From: Thalassia testudinum | Taxonomy: Eukaryota > Streptophyta > Magnoliopsida > Alismatales > Hydrocharitaceae | DNA length: 64,000 nt | Assembly (NCBI GenBank): GCA_037157565.1 | Contig: JAZHRO010000013.1 | Coordinates: 113,226,001-113,290,000 of the forward strand | Direction: 5' to 3' | Shown: positions 55,566 to 64,000 of the stretch, one piece after another | Numbering within the stretch: position 1 is the stretch's first letter | Layout: each line of letters begins with the position of its first letter | The notes under the pieces: model-generated | Told to the model about the DNA's origin: nothing | The model's database searches: none | What the model saw: only the letters and a program-made list of their open reading frames with translations | Made by a program: the position numbers and the translations under genes

Positions 55566-58396
55566 TGATGAGAACCTCATCATGAACCCTAACTAGCACA
55601 ATCTAACCTAGATATGTAAGAAAAAGCTCCTACATAACCCAAAGAAAGGCTTAACTCAGAGAATTCTGAGTTTAAGAAGAAAACAAATCATAAGGGGTAA
55701 AACTGCAATTTCACCAACATAGTTTGCAAACAGGATAATTAAGGATCCAAACATAGGTCAAACAAGCCTAATAAGAAGGAAAGTGGGATGGTCGGATCTA
55801 AAAAGGGTTATAGCAACTTTAGGAAATTAAATGACATTCTGTAACCCTAAAATAAATTTACTTCAATTAACGAGGTTCGAGGCAGGATAAAAATCAACTA
55901 AACCTTCTAAAATTAATAGAAAAATAATCTCTAGGGTTTAGACCTTCAATTTAGCCTTAGAAACCCATTTTGACCTACAAAGAGAACCTTGCCCAATTAA
56001 TGACTTAATCTGGGTTTTTACATAAATTGGCTGGTCAAACATGGTCCAACCTAGAAATAAAATTCACCATTAAAATCCTTAGGTTCAAATTAGTCTTATA
56101 TAAAAACTTGAGCCTAAGAGGAGACCTCCTTGACCGACTTTACAATTTGGTCCTCTTCATTTACTTTTTGACCCTTATCTTTCGAAACCCTTGCATTTTG
56201 GCCCCCAACTTTTTCGTAGTTCTTTGTAGAACGGTCCCTCCTGTAAAACTCTGCGTAGCACCATGCTCCGGCGACTTTGCACGAAGCATGGTGCCGCGAA
56301 GAGAGGGGTGACCGCCCTGCAGAGTAGATGCGGGGTTCCTTGCGACATCCTCTGTCGCAGGGACCCGGCCATGCTCTCTGCCGGCCCCCATACCTTCCGT
56401 GCGAACGCGCGGAAGGTATGGGTCCCCTCTCCGGCCATGCTCCTGCGAGGCTGGCACGTCGCCAGCCCGCGCCTCCCTCTGCGCCAGCCCCTTTATAAGG
56501 ACCGGCACCCCCTACCGGTTCCCCCAAGCTCTCTTTGACGGAGAACAACCCCCAACTTCATCTCCTCCTCCTCCGTCAAACGGCCTGCAGCTTCCGGCGA
56601 CCTCCTCCTCTTCCTCCTTGTCGCTCTGCCGCCTTACCTGCGGCAGGGTTCTCCTAGCCCTCTCGTCCGTGCCGAGCTGTACCCGCTGGCACTCTCTGCC
56701 TGCTTCCTCGTCGTCGCACTTCTCCCCAAGGGCCCTTTCTTCCCCAGCTCCGGCAGGTACGAGCCGGTGACTCCGCCCTCCCCCTTCGTCCAAAACCTAG
56801 GTAAATAGCTTCCTCTCCTCCTCCCTTACATTTTCCCTCTCTCAATTTGTTTTTTCGCCTCACCGCACACGACTTCCACCTCCACCTGCTCCGTCTCCGA
56901 CCACCCTCTCCGGCGAGCTCATCCCACCTCCACAAACCTTCTCACCCCTCGCTGACTATCCTAAAAGCTTCCCCTCACTCCACTCAACAAATCCCCCCTT
57001 CCCATCCACTGCCATATGCCACCCGACAATCCCCCGAACAAACCCATCTCTCCGGCCACAGTCCAACCTAGGGCTACCACCATACGCCGCCTCACGCCTT
57101 GCCACCACCCGCACTGCCTTCGCCACACTCCGGTGAAGCTCCCGACATCCTCTGATTGGGCCAAGAGGCCGTATTCTTGTTTTCAGGTCGACGACTCTTC
57201 ACCGCCATTACCGAGCTCCTGAAGCTCCTCCACCTGCAACTGCAGGTGCTCTCTCACCCAGGCTCACGCCCCAGGACGTGCGGCTTGCCTCCGCGAAGCA
57301 TCCCAGGCTTGCAGCTGGGGCGAAGGCCTCGCGCACTACAGCAATTGCCTACAGCTTCCTCAGCTGTGGGCGCCAATTTGGGTGGGACATTTAGTCCCAC
57401 CTCTGCAGTTCTGGAAGCGCCACAACCAAATAAATGGAAAAAGTGTTGTAGGCTTATCGCCTTCGAACACAGGGGTCAGGTCCCTCACGCACGCCGCGCA
57501 CCACGCGCTCGCCCTCGCCCACGCTCACGCCCCGCGGGTCTGGGCCGGATCCGATTACCCTAACTCGTGCACTCCTCGCCCACCACCGCACGCCGATGGG
57601 CCTGGTCCCGTGCGCGATACCCGTACCCGAATACCAGACTCTAGGAGAGCGATCCTATGAGAGAAATCTGAGAAAGAGAGAGACGTGGGAAAGGGTAGAG
57701 GGGTAGGTTTTGCTTTCTAATCCTTGTGTGAGCGTGCAAGAGCAGAAGGAGAAGAAGGAAGGAAGGTGGCCGAAGCCTTAGCCGCTCAGGGCAGAGAGGA
57801 AGAAGGAGAAGCAGAGATGAAGAAAGAGAAGCAAGAGAGAAGAAACAGAAGAAGAAGAGAAGCATTGTAGCAAACCTACAGTTAAGTCATCTGACCACTA
57901 CATCAGACGACGGTTGAGCAGCGGCCAGAGGAGAGAAAGCAAGGAAAAGAAAGAAAGAAGAAGGCTGAAGAAAAAGAAGAAGAAGAGAAGAAAAAGAAAG
58001 AAAGAAAGAGAAGAACAAAGAAAGAACAGATGAAGAACTCTACGGAAGAAAAGAAGAGAGAAGACACAGCCGTGAGCAGAGAAGAAGAGAAAGAAGAAAA
58101 GAAAGAAGAGCAGCTGAAAGAAGGAGAGGGAAAAGGAGAAGAGAAGAAGAAGCCAAGACAAACTCCCTCTCTCTCTCTTTCTCTCTCTCTCTATCTCCCT
58201 CATTTTTGTAATCTAATAGAGAACCTTTGTATTTCTAGAATTCCAGTAGCTCCCTGAGTTCGACCTCGAGAAAATCATTTCCAAGTAAAAAATTTTTGTA
58301 ATGATAACCTGATAGCTGTCTTATTACTACAACAACTGTAACTTGACATATAACAAATACAAACAAGCTAACTGGACAACCAGACCATGGTCATCA
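55566..58396 (+). repeat. X-family solo LTR (complete)
   Basis: 2831 bp, TGATGAGAACC ... GGTCATCA, with the perfect 5 bp duplication GCAGT (55561-55565, 58397-58401). It opens with a hairpin TGATGAG-AAC-CTCATCA (the X copy at 13238 has AGC in the loop). U3 is AT-rich to about 56200, then strongly GC-rich; TATA CTTTATAAGG at about 56488-56497. The transcribed part holds a C-rich zone, a purine-rich tract (57725-58160) and a (TC)n run (58161-58192). Numerous ORFs at 56100-57660 follow from high GC and have no recognised domain. No internal region survives, so the superfamily cannot be assigned. Confidence 0.88.
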
Positions 58397-58401
58397 GCAG
58401 T

Positions 58402-58545
58402 AAGGAGGCTTTCGACGAGGAGGTAGAGGAGGAGTTACCTAAGGAGGAGGGGCGGCGACGAGGAGCTCTGTGATGAGGAGTTTTGTAGACGAGGAGGAAG
58501 GAGTGTGCGCAGTGTGGGGGAGGAGAGGATTTTGTGAGGGATACA
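58402..58545 (+). repeat. Purine-rich tract, part 3
   Basis: gaggagg-type sequence following the X LTR target duplication, ending at about 58545 where the CACTA subterminal repeats begin. Confidence 0.75.
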
Positions 58546-58934
58546 AGGTCTAACATTTGCCGTTGGTTTAATTAATAAGCGACAACAAATGTATAATTCA
58601 ATTTTAATTCTCGTACCCAAAATTTTTGTGAAAAATTTTAGGTTGACATTTGTCGTCGCTTATTATAATAAGCGACAACAAATGTATAAATCAATCTCAA
58701 TTCTCGCACCTAAAATTTTGAGGGAAACTTTAAGGTCATGATTTGTCGTCGCTTGTTGTAATAAGCGACGGCAAATATTCATTACATACTTCTTTTTGGG
58801 CGAGGTGGGGGCACTCAATTTTAGTGTAGTCTTCGTCGTCGCTTATATCACTAAGCAACGGCGAAAGTATTTTTGTCGTCGTTTGCGCAACCAACGGTAA
58901 CGAACCGATGTCAGATCACCATTTTTTAGTAGTG
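58546..58934 (-). repeat. Inner CACTA 3' subterminal repeats and terminus
   Basis: Four to five palindromic units of the form tcgtcgctta-ttataa-taagcgacga (about 58634-58682, 58743-58770, 58834-58866), closing with cgatgtcagatcacc and the terminus at 58934. The repeat family matches that at 33711-34310. Confidence 0.85.
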
Positions 58935-59235
58935 TATGGGAGGAAAGGGGCTATCTCATCTAATGTTGTTGATTAGATGAACCAAAAGATTGGCACACTG
59001 TAGAAACGAGAAGAGGAGAGGGAGAAGAGAGAGGCAGGGATATGAATAATTAGATGGATGCCATGCACTCTCAGATTAGTAAGATAGATGATAAGATTCA
59101 ACAGCTTCTATCCCATCTTCTAAAGAAGGGATAATCAGAGCATCCATCTTTATTCGATCACACCACCCACAGACAAGATGATGACGACATGGGTAGAGCT
59201 GGTGGAGTTGGTGGCATTGGCGCAACAATGGTTTG
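58935..59235 (+). pseudogene. Outer CACTA second gene, C-terminal exon
   Basis: Resumes at the duplicated codon TAT and continues GRKGAISSNVVD, then a charged stretch (KREEEREKREAGI) with stops at three positions. After a frame change comes MDAMHSQISKIDDKIQQLL, with coiled-coil character, typical of the C-terminus of Transposase_24 proteins, and an acidic/Gly tail (DDDDMGRAGGVGGIG). It belongs with 32021-33710; the inner CACTA separates them. Confidence 0.75.
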
Positions 59236-59945
59236 ATATTATTTTTTCTTTATTATTACATGTTTCCTTTTATATGTAAATATTTTATTATGAAACTTCT
59301 TATCCTACTTTAGTTTTGTGAAATATAAAATTTATTTTCATTCTCGACTTTTTGTATGAAAGTAGGTGTTTCGTTAGTTATAATATCATTACCAAATTTT
59401 TTAGTTTTTAAATAATTTATATTTAGAGGAGAAGGTCTTTCCTAAAATTTTCACACTTTAAAAGAAAAAATTCCTACCTTTGCCACGGATTTTTCCAATA
59501 ACCGACAACATTAAAAGATAATTTTTTTTAACAAAAGTAACTATTTGCCGTTGCTTATTACGTAAGCGACGTTAGAAATATTAACGTTGTTGCTTCGTAA
59601 GCAATGACAAATAGTAATAAGTGATGGCTTTTAAGTTTCTATTTTTTTCAAAAATTACTATTTGAGTCTCTTATCTACAAAGTGATTGTAGAAATATTTA
59701 TGCCGTCGCTTTTTAAAGTGATGTCGCTTACATTTAAATGACGGTAAAAATCTAAAAGTGGCACGTTAATGAGGAAAAATGTCATATGCAATTCCCATCT
59801 CTTATTTGTTAAATAACAGGAAATAAAAATGTCATTTATTACAAATCAACGGTAAAAATTTCAATCCATCCACTTGGGAATAATAATTCGAGGTCGGATT
59901 TTTGTTATAATCGACAGTAAAATAAAACAATGATGTTAGTAATGT
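59236..59945 (-). repeat. Outer CACTA 3' untranslated and subterminal repeats
   Basis: T-rich 3' part, then diverged subterminal units (aaccgacaac, gccgttgcttattacgtaagcgacg, gccgtcgctttttaaagtgatg, aatcgacagtaa) between 59490 and 59925. A worn end resembling the CACTA terminus (gttagtaatg, 59935-59944) is the likely boundary, with only partial agreement with ...TTTAGTAGTG. Confidence 0.6.
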
Positions 59946-61070
59946 CATTACTATTTAGCATCAATTTAAATATCCTTGTTGTCAATTTGCAGCCAATGAC
60001 AAAGTTTCATATCATTATAGTGAAGAGATTTTTTAAAAAGGTGTCCATAATAATTAAAATTATATTTTTATATACAAATCTTCTATCCCCCATTCAAAAG
60101 CTTGATAATGAAGAATGTTCTGACCATTAAATCATTTGCATGTTTCAATAAAACATGCATAGGATCAAAATCAAGTTATAAGTGCAAAAGAAAAATGTAA
60201 AAAATTACTCATTACAATGCGTGTCGTAAAAAAAATGTATCCATCCACAATCCCTCAATCAAGGGTTCTATGGGTTATACATCGTCATTTACCATCTATG
60301 ATTAAATATCATGAGTGATTTTTATAATATTATTGATGATTTTAACTTTAAAATCAAATATAATCGATAATAATTAATTATAATAAAAATCACCCATGAT
60401 ATTTAAATGCATGCATCAATGGATCGTTGTGGGTCATACGTGGATTTTGACAGTATTTATACATCTTGCTCGTGGGTTTCAATGGATGTATTCCCATCTG
60501 AATAAGTAAGATATATGACGTCCTCCCCACTTTTACATTGTGAGTGCATTCGTTTCGCCATGAGTACTCAAATATAAATAATTAAATATTCACGAGGGCC
60601 TCAAATTCGTAGATATTTCTAATCGGTAATTATTTCACTTTTTACCCTTATCGCTTTGTTGTGATATAAAGTCGATGTAGCTAACGTGTACGGGACTTCT
60701 TATGAATGATACGATGTATACTTTTTTTTCCAACAAAAACACTTTTCACGTATCTACAACCTACATACTTGTACCTCAACAATTATTTCCAACTTCACGA
60801 ACGGTGCAAGGAATATGGGATTGAGGCCAAGGATGTGGATCTGAGTACTTAGAATGGAGATCAGGGAAGCAAAATGGGCCAAGGGATGGGGGGATCTAGT
60901 GGCGTTGGAGTTGCTATTGCTGCCTTAATTTGCTTGAGGTTGGAAGAGATTCGGGGAGGGGGTAAAAAGATATGGGGAAGGTAATGGTATGGGAAAAAGA
61001 TTGTTGCCGAGGTGGCTAATCCGTCTTCCCAGATGGTGCCTTATCTCCCATCCCATCCGTTGTGTGCTTG
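59946..61070. other. AT-rich intergenic DNA
   Basis: No recognised gene or mobile element. Short ORFs (59930-60130, 60925-61113) have no family. Inverted words 'tataatcgataataattaattata' (60359-60383) show local palindromic AT sequence only. Confidence 0.4.
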
Positions 61071-61074
61071 GCCG

Positions 61075-61395
61075 GAGATCTGACTGAAAGGTCTTAAGAA
61101 AGCGATGTGCCATTCAAAATTGAAGCGAGCCATCATGCATCGCCGCACATTATCAGCAGCAAGTGGATAACGATCAAGCCCATACCTTATCTGCGGGATT
61201 ATGATTGATCATAGAAGTTATATTTTAATCTTTTCCACTCGATACCATTGGGTACCAAATCCACTGTGGATTATCCGATCAACATATATATATTCCTTTA
61301 TTCTGTTCCTATTTTGTTGGTGTGTTCAAAAGAAGTATATATGATATTTCGACTTCCATAAATGTGGCCGCATGCAAAGTATTAAAGTGTCAACT
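61075..61395. repeat. Direct duplication, copy 1
   Basis: Shares an ordered series with 62520-62800: 'gtcttaagaaa', 'gccgcaca', 'tcaagccca...ccttatct', 'attacgattgat' or 'attatgattgat', 'gataccattg', 'ctgtggattatccgatca', 'ttggtgtgttcaa', 'tcgacttc', 'gtgtcaa'. Noncoding; possibly a duplicated promoter or an old repeat. Confidence 0.75.
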
Positions 61396-62519
61396 TTAAA
61401 ATTCTGTACCTGAATCTAGAAGTGCTTGTACTGGTGGGGGTCTAAACGCTCCCAGTGATGCTCCATGGGTTTGGGTTGGTTTTACGTTGGTGCAAACCTG
61501 GTTGAAGAGAGTGGGCCGGAGTTCGATGCCTATACATTAGTAAAATCCGTTCATTTTATATAAAAATTTACATTTTAGTCGGCATAGCTTAATAGGGGCA
61601 TATGTGCAAGTACTTTTATGTTCTTAGGGTAAATATGTAAGTACACAAAACGTAGGACATATCTATAAGTAAAATTATTTCTAGGTGTACATCTGTTCAA
61701 ATAATTTATTATGATTATTATCATTATTTATTCAGATTTTGACTTAAACTCAATGGTCAAATGAATTATATGATCTCAACTAACCCCAACTTTATTTTTC
61801 ACAAAGTAAAGCATACGTATTTGAATTGAGTAACGAATAACTGTGTCATTAGTTTCACAGATTATACTCTTAAATTAACGATGTAATTTTATATAATGCA
61901 TAAGAATTTAGAAAAAAAGGAGATTTTGATAAGTCAACTAAACTCGTAAATTAAATTTCTCAATCTTTATATGATGAAATCATAATTGCATGTACAACTA
62001 ATGGTGGTATTTATCATCAAGGATTTGATGACATGTATTGTGATCTATATATAAATTTTGAAGTAAATTGAAGGGACATCCGATAGTTTTATTTTTTATT
62101 TTAAATGTATATTACTCCCATTCATGGGAGTTATATTTTCCTCCTAAAGATGTTGCATGTTCTTGTAATCTATTTCTCTCCATCACAAAAATAATCTCAA
62201 ACTCCACATACCCCAATTCTAAGTCTATATATAAATAGGATATGTCCCACATAGATAACTGTATTTTCTCATGGAAAGAATACATGAGTAGGAGAGATAT
62301 AGGCAAGTTTAGATCCCCAAGGTATCTACATTGTCAAAAGGATTGGTGTATGGTAGGAGATGACCGATTCCTTCCTACTTTATTCAAACGAGGTTCTAAG
62401 TTGTAAAAAAGAAAGAAAAATAGATACCCAAAGTCACGACTGATTTGAATTTTACTTTGCGAACTAATGGAAGATTGCCCCCAAAATTCAAATCCCATTG
62501 AGAATTTCAAAGCCTGTGA
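61396..62519. other. AT-rich intergenic DNA between the duplicated segments
   Basis: No recognised feature; the ORF at 62112-62306 has no family. An old insertion cannot be excluded. Confidence 0.35.
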
Positions 62520-62800
62520 TATGCCTGAAAAGTCTTAAGAAATCTGCCCACCATTTGCAAATTAAAGCAAGCTATCACACAGCCGCACAAATATAGTAGA
62601 AAGTAGATAGCGGTCAAGCCCACTCCTTATCTACAAGATTACGATTGATATGGAAGTTAGATTTTAATTTTTTTTCCATTGCATACCATTGATTTCCAAT
62701 CCGCTGTGGATTATCCGATCAGCATAAAGTTGGTGTGTTCAAGGAACTGCCATATGTCGACTTCTACAAACGTTGGGATAGGCAAAGTTACGTGTCAAGT
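62520..62800. repeat. Direct duplication, copy 2
   Basis: Second copy of 61075-61395, about 1445 bp downstream, roughly 75% similar by eye, with an internal deletion around the 'atatatat' stretch of copy 1. Confidence 0.75.
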
Positions 62801-63836
62801 TAGGTGAAATCCAAGAAACCATGTAAGGTGGTAACAGGATCTTCCATGTACCTTAACATGCACAAGTTGACTATCCCCAAACCAAAGCGCAAATCATGCT
62901 GTCAAGAAATCAACCATGACAACTGTAAAATCTCCAATTAGAGAAACTACCGCTGAAACTGGAGCATTTTCTGCATCCTTTTCTCAACTCAAACGTTCTC
63001 TTTCCTGATGGTACGAATTTGCCTTTTTTTTTATTGTCTGTTGTTATTAATTTATTTATTTTCTATTATAGAACAGGTCTTTCGGATAAAGTTGCTGACC
63101 TCACCCTGTTCTCCATGACAGGTGCTCTCCCCTGATTCTTCTTGAACGTCGGAGCGTTTTGTTTTGTTTTTTCGTTTTTTGTTTTTCGTTGTTTTCTTCT
63201 TGTTTTTTTTCTGTGCGGAGATTTCGTGGTCGGCTAGTGGGCCATGTATTTGTTGGGCCTTGAGAGACTATCTGCGGTTCTTTTCGGTCCCTTGTAGTGG
63301 TCTTGTTTTGTTTCCGACCTATTTGAACTCCTGTTGGTGGAAGAGTCTCCACTCTCTCTTTATGTTTAAATGAATGAGCTTTCTCTTTTTGTCTTGCTCA
63401 AGAAAAATGACGGGCTGCAAATAGAGTGATATTTATAGTCATAATTAATCTGCATCATGGATGAATTGACAAGCGCAAGGGAATAGAAAGAGACGAGGCA
63501 AGTGATCGAAATACGTCTTTCGATGAGAAAACATTTGCTTTCACTTGGTTTGCATTTTCTATTAATGTCTAAATATATGTTCCTCGCAACGTGTACTCTC
63601 GTCCAAAGTAATTTTAAATGAAAAAAATGTGAGGACCTCTCGACAAAAAATATTTTTATCATAGAGTTTCTATCGTAAGTAGACATTGAGGCAAAGTTCC
63701 TGTTTGAGAGCATCGAACTCGAAATCGTTCATCTTAAAGTTGATTGGCCTGCTGTGCCTACTTGTCGTTAGATCTCTAGAAGTGGGATTGCTCTCCCCTC
63801 ATGTCTTCCTTCACATCTAACAAATGGATTATAAAT
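62801..63836. other. Intergenic DNA, no supported gene
   Basis: A T-rich zone at 63000-63200 is followed by plus-strand sequence (63230-63400) of mixed composition ending 'gaatgagctttctctttttg', which could be the 3' tail of a LINE, but no RT or poly(A) confirms it. ORFs 63164-63373 and 63366-63713 are not recognised. Confidence 0.3.
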
Positions 63837-64000
63837 TGTTGGAGCGAAAAGTATACAGATGATATTGAATTTTAAAAATTCATCGATGTAGTATAATTTG
63901 TGAAGAAATTTAACAGATAAATTTATTGAAATTCGAAAGAATTTCAGATCTAACAAAGAGAGGCTACGTTGATTTGAAATTCGCAGTTATATATTTTTTT
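63837..64000 (-). repeat. Edge of an E1-like LTR
   Basis: TGTTGGAGCG at 63837, then 'gaattcgaaagaatttc...ctaacaaagagaggctacgttga' and 'attcgcagttatatattttttt', collinear with the first 165 bp of the E1 LTRs (716-880, 10614-10780). By analogy the element is on the minus strand and runs out of the window. Confidence 0.75.

Larger units (their letters stand above)
33711..58934. mobile_element. Inner CACTA element with nested insertions
   Basis: The 5' end is CACTACAAGAAG at 33711; the 3' end is TTTTTTAGTAGTG at 58934 (its complement starts CACTACTAAAAAA). The 3 bp target duplication TAT lies at 33708-33710 and 58935-58937. Removing the element rejoins the Transposase_24 exon of the outer CACTA in frame. 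Both ends carry arrays of subterminal repeats of the CCGTCGGTT / AAGCGACGGCAAA type. Of the 25.2 kb, about 19.3 kb are later insertions (E3 and three solo LTRs), leaving roughly 6 kb of own sequence. No TNP2 or Transposase_24 segment is found in that 6 kb, so it was probably non-autonomous. Confidence 0.87.

Noticed and set aside
55179..55583. Long minus-strand ORFs (Ser/Pro/Leu-rich)
   Set aside because: They are the complement of a G/A-rich tract. Several frames are open at once, a sign of low complexity rather than coding.
56114..57660. Cluster of ORFs up to 144 codons on both strands
   Set aside because: They lie in the GC-rich middle of the X LTR between clean LTR ends; overlapping frames on both strands, no recognised domain.
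63100..63400. 3' end of a LINE retrotransposon
   Set aside because: Only a vague resemblance of the tail; no reverse transcriptase, poly(A) or target duplication could be shown.

Overview
This 64 kb window is repetitive plant nuclear DNA. I see no intact host protein-coding gene, no rRNA or tRNA gene and no CRISPR array. The organism must be a flowering plant: it carries several Athila-type Ty3/gypsy retrotransposons primed by tRNA-Asp, TNP2-type CACTA DNA transposons with plant DUF4218/DUF4216/Transposase_24 domains, and stop codons typical of methylated-C decay. The species cannot be named from the sequence.

Layout. The window is a nest of insertions, most with readable ends and target-site duplications (TSDs). 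(1) Left block, 1-15269: an LTR of an unassigned family, here called X, lies on the minus strand (13238 leftwards past 1). It is split by E1, an 11.6 kb degenerate Athila element (716-12327, minus, TSD GATAC). That X LTR itself sits in an oppositely oriented X LTR remnant (13239-about 14290), followed by a chromovirus-like LTR remnant. (2) Middle block, 15270-29994: the 3' end of E4 (plus), whose 3' LTR (15641-25061) is split by E2, a 6.9 kb element without pol (17186-24078, minus, TSD CTACC). E4 sits in the LTR of E6 (25062-26765), E6 in the leader of E5 (minus), and the E5 LTR ends inside a CACTA transposase exon. (3) Right block: an outer CACTA element (about 29995-33710 plus 58935-about 59945) carries degraded TNP2 and Transposase_24 genes. 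A second CACTA element (33711-58934, TSD TAT) interrupts its Transposase_24 exon. The inner element was invaded by E3, a 13.2 kb Athila element (35717-48878), and by three solo LTRs (49468-50730, 53219-55181, 55566-58396), each with a clean 5 bp TSD. (4) 59946-64000: AT-rich intergenic DNA with a diverged 300 bp direct duplication and the edge of another E1-like LTR.

How the parts relate. E1, E2, E3 and E5 share a tRNA-Asp primer site and a paired leader element. E1, E2 and E3 also share a leader motif next to the gag start, and E1 and E2 share a 3' spacer with a doubled motif. E2 therefore looks like a parasite mobilised by an E1-like element. E3 keeps one frame across all of gag-pol, broken only by eight stop codons that single transitions can explain. 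E1 has nine stops and three frameshifts and looks older.

The most unusual signals are in the LTRs. E1 and E2 carry tRNA-like A/B box pairs about 400-417 bp upstream of TATA in all four LTRs. They also have a promoter-proximal dyad with a compensated base change. E3/E4/E6-type LTRs carry arrays of the E2F-like palindrome TTGGCGCCAA, AGCT-dense tracts and tandem hairpins. At the 5' end of E1, the LTR tip has been copied in inverted orientation into the flank.
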